From contig CM019064.1 of assembly GCA_009667805.1 (NCBI GenBank), positions 379,809,120 to 379,873,119 of the forward strand: 64,000 bases of DNA, given 5' to 3'. Below, one piece after another: positions 1 to 10,018 of this stretch. This DNA comes from Leptobrachium leishanense. Its lineage: Eukaryota > Chordata > Amphibia > Anura > Megophryidae. The stretch's first letter is position 1. Each line of letters starts with the position of its first letter. The notes beneath the pieces are model-generated. The model was given only the letters and a program-made list of their open reading frames with translations. It searched no databases and was not told the DNA's origin. A program made the position numbers and the translations under genes.

Positions 1-415
1 TGAATCTTCTAGGTTTCGCTTAGGGTCATAATGATTTACTCAGAGGCACAAAATTGTACAAACCCCATATTAATTGGATTTGGTCATAATTTTAGGGAGC
101 TTTTATGACTCCCCAAGTGACAGTTTAAAGCAAAAATAAAACATATATATTTTTTATAAAGAAACTGAATGGTGCAAAGAATAGATATTTGCTCCGAACA
201 CCAGCTATTCTATAAGTTGCTTAAGTGTACTCCTGGGACCCCATTATATATCAAGTTTTAAATCTTCGCAAATCATTACCACTCAGCTTTTTACTACAAT
301 TGGGGTGATAACTGTCTTACCGTTACAGACTCTCTTCAAGGCTTCTGTACAATGTATAAAATGCGTAAAGCAGTGCCAGAGTTGTGTACAACCAGTAGCA
401 ACATATTGCTGATTT
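1..415. other. Unassigned DNA left of the palindrome
   Basis: AT-rich sequence with no reading frame, terminal repeat or recognisable element. It ends where the left arm of the large palindrome begins. Confidence 0.5.
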
Positions 416-1348
416 TTCAAAAAATGTAGAAAGCTGGTGTCTGGCGCTTGCAAAAGTTCGTTCTTTAAATCCAGTCAAAAAATTCAGTCAAAAAATTCTA
501 GGTCCGCTTAGCATCTCATCCACAGATTTGATTGAAGACACATGAAAATAAGAAGAAAAGGAGAATATTTTGTGCAGAATCTTAGCACATAATTTAGGTA
601 AGCATGCCAAAAAAGGAATACTCACATTTAGGGGTGCCAGTTGTAACAAATAGGCACCTAAACGTAGGCAAATCAGTGAATTTATATATCAGGGGCACTG
701 ATTCCCCTGTATAGGTAGGACAACCAAAGATCCAGGCGCCGTAGAGATGTACAATAAAAGTACCAGATGGTTTGGAATCAACAGAATACGCTTGAATAGA
801 GTCGGTCAATCACAAGTTTATTAGGAAACTTAGATAAACACCTCAAACGCGTTTCGCTACAAGAGCTTCATCAGTGAGTGTCACACTCACTGATGAAGCT
901 CTTGTAGCGAAACGCGTTTGAGGTGTTTATCTAAGTTTCCTAATAAACTTGTGATTGACCGACTCTATTCAAGCGTATTCTGTTGATTCCAAACCATCTG
1001 GTACTTTTATTGTACATCTCTACGGCGCCTGGATCTTTGGTTGTCCTACCTATACAGGGGAATCAGTGCCCCTGATATATAAATTCACTGATTTGCCTAC
1101 GTTTAGGTGCCTATTTGTTACAACTGGCACCCCTAAATGTGAGTATTCCTTTTTTGGCATGCTTACCTAAATTATGTGCTAAGATTCTGCACAAAATATT
1201 CTCCTTTTCTTCTTATTTTCATGTGTCTTCAATCAAATCTGTGGATGAGATGCTAAGCGGACCTAGAATTTTTTGACTGAATTTTTTGACTGGATTTAAA
1301 GAACGAACTTTTGCAAGCGCCAGACACCAGCTTTCTACATTTTTTGAA
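416..1348. repeat. 933-bp near-perfect palindrome, 465-bp arms, 3-nt loop
   Basis: Position i pairs with position 1764-i. The left arm is 416-880, the loop is TCA at 881-883 and the right arm is 884-1348. The sections I compared by eye matched essentially without difference, including a 71-codon frame present identically on both strands (594-809 minus, 955-1170 plus). Pairing stops at 415/1349. The centre carries a CGAAACGCGTTTG motif of a kind repeated elsewhere in the window, suggesting a retroelement-derived foldback. Near-zero loop and arm divergence also fit a very recent event or a long-read hairpin artefact. Confidence 0.9.
884..925 (+). ncRNA. Hammerhead-ribozyme-like motif (mirror copy 839-880, minus)
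   Basis: CACTCA (884-889) can pair with TGAGGTG (919-925) with one bulged G, giving stem I. CTGATGA at 890-896 matches the conserved CUGANGA box. GCT (898-900) pairs with AGC (906-908) as stem II, and GAAA follows at 909-912. ACGCGT (912-917) can form a minimal two-base-pair stem III, with T918 at the cleavage position. One extra A (897) between CTGATGA and stem II is not canonical, so activity is doubtful. Minimal hammerheads are known from Penelope-like retroelements, which may be the source. Confidence 0.35.
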
Positions 1349-2270
1349 CACTCTATTTTCAGCGACTTTGGGGATTAGACGCTGGTTCTGTGTGTAAGGC
1401 TGCTGCATTTTTTCCTTCAGAGAATCGATTTTTGTATCCTGTAAAGAACTGATGTCTACTAATTTTATTCTTTCCATCACATATTTATTAATTTGACTGT
1501 TTGTATTTATATTTTTGTCTATTAATTTTCATTAATGTTTTGCACTATAACACATTTTGGATCATGCACTCTGGATGTCTAATTGGTTTTAATTAAGCTT
1601 ATTTGTTTCACCCGATTGGGTTTGAGCTGTAATTATTGGTACACATTTAGTAGTCATTAGGACTATTTTAAAGATACTATCAGCACTTTATAGTATTTTA
1701 TTAGGGGTACTTCAGCAATTTAATTAATTAACTTATTATAGGCGATTTACCCTTTATCTGAGAACGTCATGTCTGACTGTTAGAACACACCATTATCTGC
1801 AGTCACGTTGTCACTCTTATTCTTGCAATTTTGCACTTCCACCTTGTACCATTTTACACCGCCCAGGTGCATGTTATTGTATTGTGGTTTCATTACTGTT
1901 ATTGGAATTCACAGCACTTTTAATTACATTTGCCACTTTTATTGTGCATACTGATATTATTAACACCACCTTTATAGATTATTGTACACTATATTATGTG
2001 TTGAAGAGTGTAATTGCTTTCTAATTAGGCGCAGCAGTATGCTCTCTCTGTAGACATTAGTGGCAATCATCATACCTTCATCTTCCAACTGATTAATTTT
2101 AATCATCTTCATACACTTAACGATTGTGTTCAACTATTCTCTGTTGGCTAGTAGAGACATTTAGTGGCGCCACACTCACATTGCATCTCTTATATTGCTG
2201 ATTTTATTTACTGTACTTTGCTTACAAACACTGCAAAATGTATCCATTTACTCTATCCCTTCAACAATAA
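1349..2270. other. AT-rich unassigned DNA, possible retroelement 3' region
   Basis: No convincing coding capacity. A 75-codon minus-strand frame (1253-1480) straddles the palindrome edge and matches nothing I recognise. The T- and A-rich text with scattered short gene-poor motifs could be the untranslated tail of the same retroelement that produced the palindrome; that is only an inference. Confidence 0.3.
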
Positions 2271-3549
2271 CAGGGTTATTCACAAAGAGCCGATCTGGCC
2301 CCGAAATGGCACTGAACAGTGAATTTCCCTGTACGTTGCCATTTCCCAGCCATTTGGCTATTCAGAAAACAGACAGTTTGCCAGCAAGTACCGTGCCTGT
2401 TTGACGGCAGTGAAAGTCCCCATAGAGTAGCAATGGTTCATCTATTCACAGAACACTGAACAGCAGTCTTTAGTCAGAGAAATGCCCTGATGTTCGGTGG
2501 TTTCATTCGACAGGTTTATTCAGGCGAATCCCATAGGTTTCATTGTTAAAAATATTCCTGTTTTTTTGCAATATCTAATAAACCATTTATTCTTTTAATC
2601 TGCAGTAAAAAGTCACTTTATTGATTTTTTTGGATCTTTTAGGCATTTTTTCAGGAAACATTTTTTTCAGTTTTTTTAAAATAATGTTTTTTCTTTTTTC
2701 TGTGACAGACCTTTTTATTATCGTTCATAGGACTTTCTATGTTAATTCATGACATTTTCATTCAATAGGTTTTTTTGCAAAAAGAGTTTCAATCTTGACA
2801 CTTTTTTTAAAAAAAATTCTATTTAAGATTATACACAACACAGAAGAATGCAATAAAGCCAGGGAAAGAAAGGGCGCGCATTGCCAAGGCAAAGAATTTG
2901 CAGGATAACACGCCGCCAAACGGAAACATTGAGTCGCTAGAAGCGTCATCAAGGTGACAGTCATAGAACAGGAGACCGCAGAGAATAGAAGGGGGAAATG
3001 GGATGGGAAGGAACAGGAGGGAGAGAGGAGAGAAAGAGAGAAAAGTGAATGAAGAGAGAGGAAAAGGGAAAAAAATACCCTCTGACATGGCAGAGGAAGT
3101 GGGAAAAGTAGCCTGAAAAACAGTGATACTCTGTAGCACACCTCCGAGACCAAGCAGGGGGCCACAGAGTGGACCACAGGGCAAAGGACCCCGAAGGGCC
3201 AAGGGAAAAGTGAGAGGAGAGCCTAGGTGACCATCCCACGGCTCGCCCCCGGCGAAACCATACCTTCATATCCTAAAAAAGGGGGGGTGAGAGAGGGAGT
3301 GGGGTAAGAGGGGGGTGGGGCAGGGAGCCGACTGGGCAAGAGCGAAAAACCAGTGTACGGTTATCGCCAATCAAGGACGCCCCAAACATGAGGAGAGCAG
3401 TCAAGTCCCAGGGGCTAGTCAGGGTCACAAGGCCTCCCAGCCTGCAGTGAAGGTAGCAACAATGTCGGCCCGACAGCTCGGCAACCCCAGAGCCAACAAG
3501 TGGGCCCCAGCCTCTTCCAACATCAAAGCTGCTAGAATCTCAGTGCCAC

Positions 3550-4184
3550 GGTGAATGAGCAGGGATCCCGACACTCCCCAACAGTAGCAGACATCATGGG
3601 ATCAGAGCATGGCCGTAACCTCTCCAAACTGTTGCCGAGCCGCTAAAGCCAGGAATGGCAAGTCACGGAAGACAGAAATGTCCATACCCTCAAATAAAAG
3701 CGGGGATCCTGGATCGTCACTCCCAGAAAGCGCTCCCGAACAAGGTTATCGCCCAAGACCACAATGACGTCCTTTCTGGCAGACAGAGGGGCAGCCGCTA
3801 CCTTTCAAACCTGGAGCGCTGACATCACAGGGTCCGGGTCATCATCAGGGAGGGACAGGATGGTACCTACCAACTGGCTGGCCAACAGCAGGAGCTCGGG
3901 AGCAGGCAGAGAGTCCAGGATGCCCCTCAGTTTCAAGTTCCGACGCCGGTGCCGGGGCTCCATTGCCAACACAGCAGATTGAAGTCCGTTAACCTGGCGT
4001 GGAGCGTCTCAATATGAGAGGAGGTTGCGACCAGTGTGGCCTCTAAGGTGCAGGTCCGAGTGTCTAATACCACCACCTGAGTGCGGAGGGAGAGGAGGTC
4101 AGAACGCACCTCCACAAACTCCAGGGCCCAAGAGGAGTGGGTGTCTGCCAGGAGGACCCGCATGTCACTCTTAGTTGCCAGGAG
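3550..4184 (-). pseudogene. L1-type ORF1 protein remnant (part 1)
   Basis: Reading the minus strand from 4163, a coiled-coil-like stretch ends SHIETLHARLTDF. After a one-base frame change it continues with AMEPRHRRRNLKLRGILDSL, which resembles the junction of coiled coil and RNA-recognition domain in L1 ORF1 proteins. Further on it reads SLPDDDPDPV, meets an in-frame stop near 3805, and then KDVIVVLGDNLVRERFLG, again as in that family. ORF1p is an RNA-binding chaperone of retrotransposition. This copy is broken by frameshifts and a stop. Its upstream part lies beyond the hAT insertion, at 9084-9400. Confidence 0.75.
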
Positions 4185-4309
4185 TAGGGATGAGCTGTTC
4201 GGGTTCGGACGGTTCGGAGTTCGACCCGAACTTTGGCAGTTCGAAAGTTCGCGAATTTCGAACTTTTTGGGCTTGTTCAGTTCGGGTTCGAAAAAAAAAA
4301 AGAAATTTT

Positions 4310-4425
4310 GACAAAAGTATAGAAAATGCTTAAAACAACACTAAAAAATCTAGAAATAAAGAGACTCTTTACTGCAGAATATTCTAAGCAACGGTTTATT
4401 AGATATTGAATTAAAAACTAATGTG
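4310..4425. repeat. Family B core fragment inside the hAT element
   Basis: AATAAAGAGACTCTTTACTG followed by a TTTATTAGATATTGAATT stretch is nearly identical to the family B core at 45945-46010. Here it lies just inside a hAT end without B termini. Confidence 0.7.
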
Positions 4426-4470
4426 TACGTGGAAAGATTATCAACTCTAAATGACCTCTGTTCACAAACC

Positions 4471-4672
4471 GGCTGGGTGGAGTAGAGGTAATGTCACCGC
4501 TCTGCATGGAGAGAGCCTGTGGAGTCATGGGTTCGATCCCAGCGAGCAACCTCTCCAGTAAGTGTCCTTGGCAAGACACCTAACAGTACATACTCGCTAC
4601 CCAGGACATACTTGAAAACAAGAGAATTCTCAATGTATCCTTCCTGGTAAAATCCTGTCACATAAAAAAAAA
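4471..4672 (+). mobile_element. tRNA-derived SINE, copy 1
   Basis: TGGAGTAGAGG (4478-4488) fits an RNA polymerase III A box and GGTTCGATCCC (4530-4540) fits the B box. A downstream body with AGTGTCCTTGGCAAGACACC and a CTTCCTGGTAAAAT end follows, then an A-run. The same body occurs at 23051, 23667 and, inverted, 31973. Not a tRNA gene: there is no acceptor or anticodon cloverleaf. Confidence 0.8.
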
Positions 4673-5704
4673 AACGGGCATAACACCAGGTGTTTTTAGT
4701 CTGGTAATCAATTTGATACATTGTACAATATAGTGAGGGGGTGGTGTCTGCTTCTGATTGAGATTTGAGAATTAATTTCCCTAAAACATCCTAATATTGC
4801 ATTTAACCCTTTCGCTGCTGAGGCTTTTCACACCTCTGTGCTGAGGTCATTTTTACCGCTTTCGCTCATCATGTTTAACCGCGGTTTGTAGCCACATTTT
4901 GATATATGACCCAGATATATTATATATCGTTCTTTCCGGCAGACTTGGCAGATTCATAATATGTCATTATTATATGTATACGTCTGTATATTATAATAAA
5001 AAATGCAATAAAATTCGAATTTTCAATAATTTATTATGTGTAAAGTGTTTTTTTTTCACATTTTAACATGCGATCGTTTGCGGTTATATTTTGTATGCGC
5101 TTGTTAAAAGCGCTTGGGTGCGCTTGTTAAAAAAATTAGAAATGGGGTCTCGTTACATTTTTTTTTGGGGGAAAATTTAGCTTTTTTTAACAAACGCACC
5201 GCATACAAAGATCGTTAGTGCAGCATTATTGTTCACATTATAATTGAAATGGGAACAATATTGCTGCATTAATAAAAACAAACAAAAAAACTTGTTTATT
5301 TTTTTAAAAAAATATTTTTATTTTTATTTTTTATTTTTTTAAAAAAACATTTTTCATGCTCATGTTTAGTATCCTTGGAAAGGCCATGCTCTGGCCGATC
5401 CAACGATATCAAACATTAACCCCTAGCTGCCACGGATCGGGAGATAGGGGTTCCAATGAACCCCCTATCTCCACCATTGGTGGCAGCTAGGGGTTAACTC
5501 CAGGACTGGCGTCATCGTGCTATGCATGATGACGCCAGTCCTCAGGGGGAGTTCCTGGAGGCTTCGCCGACATCCAAGATGTCGGCCAGCTCCAGGAGAG
5601 GATCACGATCCGGCGCTGAAATCGCAGTGGCGTAGCGTGGGTTGTCAGCGCCCGGGGCCAGCCAAGAATTGTGCGCCCCCACCTGTGGACACGTTATCGA
5701 TATT

Positions 5705-6830
5705 GCCCCAGCTCTCACAAGGATTTGCCCCAGCTCATGGATTCGCCCCAGCTCATGGATTTGCCCCAGCTCACACATGGATTTGCCCCAGCTCACACAT
5801 GGATTTGCCCCAGCTCACACATGGATTTGCCCCCAGCTCACACATGGATTTGCCCCAGCTCACACATGGATTTGCCCAAGCTCATGGATTTGCCCAGCTC
5901 ATGGATTTGCCCCCAGGTCATGGATTTGCCCCCAGCTCATGGATTTGCCCCCAGGTCATGGATTTGCCCCCAGCTCATGGATTTGCCCCCAGCTCATGGA
6001 TTTGCCCAGCTCATGGATTTGCCCCAGCTCATGGATTTGCCCAGCTCATGGATTTGCCCCAGGTCATGGATTTGCCCAGCTCATGGATTTGCCCCCAGCT
6101 CATGGATTTGCCCCAGCTCATGGATTTGCCCCAGCTCACACATGGATTTGCCCCAGCTCACACATGGATTTGCCCCAGTTCACACATGGATTTGCCCCAG
6201 CTCACACATGGATTTGCCCCAGCTCACACATGGATTTGCCCCAGCACACGGATTTGCCCCAGCACCTCATGGATTTGCCCCAGCACATGGATTTGCCCAA
6301 CTCATGGATTTGCCCCAGCTCATGGATTTGCCCCCAGGTCATGGATTTGCCCCAGCACATGGATTTGCCCAGCTCATGTATTTGCCCCCAGCTCATGGAT
6401 TTGCCCAGCTCATGGATTTGCCCCCAGGTCATGGATTTGTCCAGCTCATGGATTTGCCCCCAGCTCATGGATTTGCCCAGCTCATGGATTTGCCCCCAGG
6501 TCATGGATTTGCCCCAGCTCATGGATTTGCCCCCAGCTCATGGATTTGCCCAGCTCATGGATTTGCCCCCAGGTCATGGATTTGCCCCAGGTCATGGATT
6601 TGCCCCAGCTCATGGATTTGCCCAGCTCATGGATTTGCCCCCAGCTCATGGATTTGCCCAGCTCATGGATTTGCCCCCAGGTCATGGATATGCCCCAGCT
6701 CATGGATTTGCCCCAGCTCATGGATTTGCCCCAGCTCATGGATTTGCCCCCAGCTCATGGATTTGCCCAGCTTACACATGGATTTGCCCCAGCTCTCACC
6801 TGGATATTGCTCCAGCTCCGGCAGGGGTTG
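5705..6830 (+). repeat. Minisatellite, core ATGGATTTGCCCCAGCTC, ~60 units
   Basis: Units of 17-22 bp differ mainly in the length of the C run (3-5), in CAG versus CAGG, and by a CACA insert giving 22-bp units. The unit contains no TGA, TAA or TAG in any forward frame, so three overlapping plus-strand frames of 386-484 codons stay open with repeats such as HGFAPA, MDLPQL and WICPSS. These are by-products of the repeat, not proteins. Confidence 0.95.
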
Positions 6831-7087
6831 AGGGGACCCAGATGCCAGGCAGCGCGGGAGTGCCTGCCCGGTCCTGAAGAGTCCGTCCTGTTGAAGGTGA
6901 TGCGGCAGCGTGGCGTGCGCAGGTCACGCGGTCCGGCCAGTCAGGTGGTACAGAGACTCAGTACCACCTGATTAGCCGGACCACGTGACCTGCGCCTGCA
7001 CGCAGCCGCTTCCCTTTAACAGGACAGACTCTTCAGGACCGGGCAGGCACTCCGGCGCTGCCCGGCATCTGGGTCCCCTCAACCCCA
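6822..7087. repeat. GC-rich inverted repeat at the right end of the minisatellite
   Basis: GTTGAGGGGACCCAGATGCC near 6823 is matched by its complement near 7066-7085. The arms of about 125 bp meet near 6955 around GGTACAGAGACTCAGTACC. It resembles in layout, but not in sequence, the palindromic module next to the minisatellites at 18.5, 20.8 and 57.0 kb. Confidence 0.85.
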
Positions 7088-7629
7088 GGCCAGTTTTAGG
7101 GGCGCAAATGCGCCCCTAACAAAACTGCGCCCGGGGCCACGGCCCCCCCAGCCCCCCCCCACGCTACGCCACTGCCGATTCGTGATCCGGCTCCCCAGGG
7201 GTTAATCACAGCCACCGTTTGGAAGGGCAGGCTGTGCCCTTCCAAACAGTGCCTGGATTAACCCTCTACCCCCCGGCGATCGGGAGGGAGAGAGGTCTGA
7301 AGGACCTCCCCCCCTCCCTTTCAGGCGCTTCCTCCGCACATGCGGGGGGGGCGCCTGAATTAGATGTCATCGCGCCGCCGCGATGACATCTAATTGCTCC
7401 GCCGGGGTCCCGGAGTGCTAGGCTGACAACCAAGATGTCAGCCCGCACCGGGGGGCGCAGCAATCCGGCGGATTGCTGCCTCCTGTGCATGGACGCGCTC
7501 AGCGCGTCCATAGCACAGGAGAACCACTTGGCTGGACGCGCTGAGCGCGTCCATAGCAGCCAAGTGGTTAACTGGTGTTTGAAAAAAATCTAAAGCAATG
7601 TTATTTTTCACCTCGGGATTAAACATTCA

Positions 7630-8572
7630 CAGAGTTATTCAGATAGCGGTGAAAAGCAGGAGAATAACTGGAGAAGTGAAAATTCTAGGTCAAAATAGCC
7701 AAACCAGAAAAATTCTCCCATTTAACTCACTTTCCAAATTGGCTATTTGGTCTAGATTGTTCTCTTCTCCTGCCAGTTCTCCTGGCTTTCACCTCTCTCT
7801 CGGGGTTGTTCAGAGAACGGTGAAAACCAGGAGAATGGCAGGAAAAGAGAACAATCTGGACCAAATAGCCAATTTGGAAAGTGAGATAAGGCTAGGGTCA
7901 GACTAACGCATTTTTCGCAGCGACCGTCAAAAAGTGCGTCCGAACGCATTGCCGTATTTTCTCATGGATGGCGCGAAAACGGTCATACGATGCGCATTTT
8001 TGTGCGTGATTTTTTACGGATCCAAACCAGGAAACTTTGGGTGTCTGGACGTTATGTTGGCCGGACATGAGCAGGGTCTGATGTCTCCAAATCACGCACA
8101 CACGCCGCTAGTGGACGCAGCGCACTGTGTGCGTCCGTACTAGCGGTTCTGCGTTCACGAAAAAATGCATTCATTTTCCACTTGCGTTGCGCAGCCGGAC
8201 TTTCGTGCGACCGTACTTCGTGTATTGGCCATCATTGCCCGTCATTTGCTGCTAGTGTGGCCGTGATTAAGTGCGCCTAAACGCACGTTAAAAATTCGCT
8301 AGTCTGACCCTAGCCTAAATGGGAGAATTTTTCTGGTTTAGCTATTTTGACCTAGAATTTTCCATTCTCCAGTCATTCTCCTGCTCTTCACCGCTCTCTG
8401 AATAACCCTGACAGGGTTATTCAGAGAAAGGTGAAACTCAGGAGAATGACTGGAGAATGGAAAATTCTATGTCAAAATAGCCGAACCAGAAAAATTCTCC
8501 CATTGATCTCACTTTCCAAATTGGCTTTTTGGTCTAGAAGTTTCCATTCTCCTGCTTTTCACCGCCAAAAAA
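7630..8572. mobile_element. Cluster of three family A MITEs
   Basis: Three adjacent copies share AGGAGAATNACTGGAGAAT, the TTCTAGGTCAAAATAGCC body and GAAAAATTCTCCCAT. Approximate limits are 7630-7800, 7804-8408 (interrupted by a family C MITE) and 8413-8572. Copies 2 and 3 meet as AATAACCCTGACAGGGTTATTC, that is, end to end. Intact single copies occur at 53327 and 61984. Confidence 0.75.
7890..8315. mobile_element. Family C MITE (PIF/Harbinger-like), copy 1
   Basis: GGCTAGGGTCAGAC begins it and GTCTGACCCTAGCC ends it, with a TAA duplication at 7887-7889 and 8316-8318. The empty site GTGAGATAAATGGGAG at 62065-62080 in another family A copy proves the insertion. The interior is CpG-rich with TACGCA/TGCGTC motifs; no coding sequence. 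Confidence 0.85.
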
Positions 8573-9083
8573 TCTGTAAACTTTTTCTGCGTGTCCAAAA
8601 ATGTTTCCTCTTTTCATACAGACTGCCGCCCCAAGCAGTTGTTTATGGATAGATTAAAGGAAAAGCATTTACCGTCATTTGAAATGTCATTTTTTGGTTT
8701 TTACATATTTCTATACATCATAGAAATCTGCCACTTCACGGGCAGGTTATGGGGACCTCCTAGGCACGATATTTGAAGGAATTTTTCATTTTTATTTTTA
8801 ACCCTTATTTCATGGAAAACTCACCTGTCCCTTTAAAAACGTTGTTTTTTAAACTTTTTGTCCTTGTTTCCTGTCCCCCAGGGCACTACCCGGACCCCCA
8901 TACACCTTGTATGGCAAATATGTAGCATATATTCCCTCTTGGAGGGCACTCTAAAAAACCGAATTTTCAGCCCCATTGACTTGCATGGGGGTTCGTGTTC
9001 GGGTTCGGTCCCGAACAAATGGGAAGTTCGGGTTCGGGCTCAAACCGAACTCGGGGGGTGTTCGGCTCATCCCTAGCCAGGAG

Positions 9084-9543
9084 GTCTTCGGGGTCCACCT
9101 GTGGGGTAAGTTACAGAGCCTGCAGAGCATGAGAGATTCAGCAGGGCCCAAACCACGGTTCACAGCACCTATCGGGACACATCCCTCGTGCCTGCCAGGC
9201 AAACCCAGATATCGGGGAGGCGGGGACAGTTGGATGCCCCAAGCTTCTTATCCTGCCTGCTCATCACTGAGCTTAACGCAGGGCTGGTGGAGACGGAGGG
9301 AGCACGAGGCAGAAAAATAGTGGTCAGAACCGCGGTGCACCAGGCCCAGCAGCCAGCGGCACTCAGATAGGGTGAACTAGCAGGAGTCAGGAGGAGGAAA
9401 CCGTTCAGTCACAGGTCTCGGTCAGTACCAGTCAGGGAGAAGGCAGGAGTGGCAGAGCGGCATGTAAAAGCCAGAAATCAATGAAAGTCTGCAAGAGCTG
9501 CTTGGACATGCGACCGTTCTCCTCGAGCACCAAGCCACTCCCC
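9084..9543 (-). pseudogene. L1-type 5' region and ORF1 beginning (part 2)
   Basis: This is the continuation of the ORF1 remnant on the far side of the hAT element. When the hAT and one 8-bp duplication are removed, the minus-strand frame runs LTPQVDPEDLLATKSDMRVL across the junction. An in-frame stop lies just upstream near 9115. The outer ~150 bp up to 9543 are presumably 5' untranslated region. Confidence 0.6.
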
Positions 9544-10018
9544 AATCTTGACACTTTCATTCGTTTTATTTATTTATTTTTACCCGTCCGACCGCTTGTC
9601 GTCTTTTTGCTGCGGTTGGTCGGCGCTGTGTTAGGCGTATCTTTGACTTTTTCATTTCAGGTTCAGTGGATCATGGGATCTGATCCGGTAATGCATCGGA
9701 TCCGATATTTTCTAATACTTTCAGCCGGTTCTCGGTTTATAATCAAATCAAATCCTATAATTTTGGTGGTTCTGCGGCTTCTTTTTTTTTTCCAGCAGCT
9801 CTGCGGCGGATTTTCCCCCACACTCCGGGGACCCTGCGGTGACTGTAGAATTCACCGCAGGGTTGGGAAATTTGATTCCCCGAAGTGCGGGGAACGACAA
9901 AACATCGAAATGTTGGTGACATTACGGTGCCCTGTGAATAACCCCTCTAGTGATTTTTCATTAAAATACTGTCAGGACCCGGTGGTTTTATGGAAAGTGA
10001 TTGTCCATTACTCACATA

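Larger units (their letters stand above)
5625..7174. mobile_element. hAT-type MITE carrying a minisatellite
   Basis: The ends are CAGTGGCGTAGCGTGGG and its complement CCCACGCTACGCCACTG, perfect over 17 bp. Comparison with the uninterrupted paralogue near 44655 shows it is an insertion in the piggyBac-like element. The expected 8-bp duplication is not clean (TGAAATCG versus CCGATTCG), so ends from two copies may have recombined. The interior is almost entirely an 18-bp minisatellite (5705-6830) and a GC-rich inverted repeat. Confidence 0.8.
4807..7567. mobile_element. piggyBac-like nonautonomous element, copy 1
   Basis: TTAA flanks both ends (4803-4806, 7568-7571). The left end is CCCTTTCGCTGCTGAGG; the right end reversed is CCACTTGGCTGC. 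The interior has several self-complementary GC-rich segments (for example CTAGCTGCCACGGATC with GTGGCAGCTAG, 5422-5493). A paralogue lies at 42696-45068. There is no transposase. It is interrupted by a hAT MITE at 5625-7174. Confidence 0.75.
4185..9075. mobile_element. hAT-type DNA transposon, nonautonomous, 4.9 kb with later insertions
   Basis: Perfect 11-bp terminal repeats TAGGGATGAGC at both ends, with the 8-bp duplication GCCAGGAG at 4177-4184 and 9076-9083. Eight-base duplications and YAGGG-type ends are characteristic of hAT elements. Subterminal DNA is rich in TTCGGGTTCGG. No transposase is visible. The element carries a family B-like stretch (4310-4425), a SINE, a piggyBac-like element and a cluster of family A and C MITEs. 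Confidence 0.85.
2805..9543 (-). mobile_element. L1-like non-LTR retrotransposon, internally deleted, interrupted by a hAT
   Basis: AATCTTGACACTTT occurs at 2791-2804 and again at 9544-9557, a 14-bp target-site duplication. On the minus strand the insert begins GGGGAGTGGCTTGG near 9543 and ends in a short A/T-rich tail near 2805. Removing the hAT insertion at 4185-9075 leaves about 1.85 kb, much less than a full L1 of 5-6 kb. It has a 5' region and ORF1 remnants, but I see no endonuclease or reverse transcriptase, so it is an internally deleted or non-autonomous copy. Confidence 0.75.
2271..9947. mobile_element. Old family B MITE, split by an L1-like insertion
   Basis: The left part (2271-2804) begins CAGGGTTATTCACAAAGAG and follows the family B order: CAGTGAAA..CCCCATAGAG, ATATCTAATAAACC, CTGCAGTAAAAAGTC, then a CATTTTC..TTTTTTTGCAA stretch. 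The right part (9544-9947) resumes with Family B features (GGGGACCCTGCGGTG, GCAGGGT) and ends GTGAATAACCCCTC followed by TA. The halves are separated by an L1-like insertion flanked by a 14-bp duplication. Family B here is older and more diverged than the copies at 10-13 kb. Confidence 0.7.

Noticed and set aside
594..1170. Two identical 71-codon frames on opposite strands as a gene pair
   Set aside because: They are one sequence duplicated by the palindrome; no recognisable protein feature.
2758..3269. Overlapping minus-strand frames of 102-139 codons rich in S, F, L and P
   Set aside because: They lie antisense to a purine-rich part of the L1-like element and overlap each other; no motif.
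4530..4540. tRNA gene from the GGTTCGATCCC box
   Set aside because: A and B boxes belong to a dispersed SINE present four times; no cloverleaf can be drawn.
5517..6971. 484-codon plus-strand frame and overlapping 411- and 386-codon frames
   Set aside because: They are translations of the minisatellite in three frames. The repeats MDLPQL, HGFAPA and WICPSS are the same DNA read differently.
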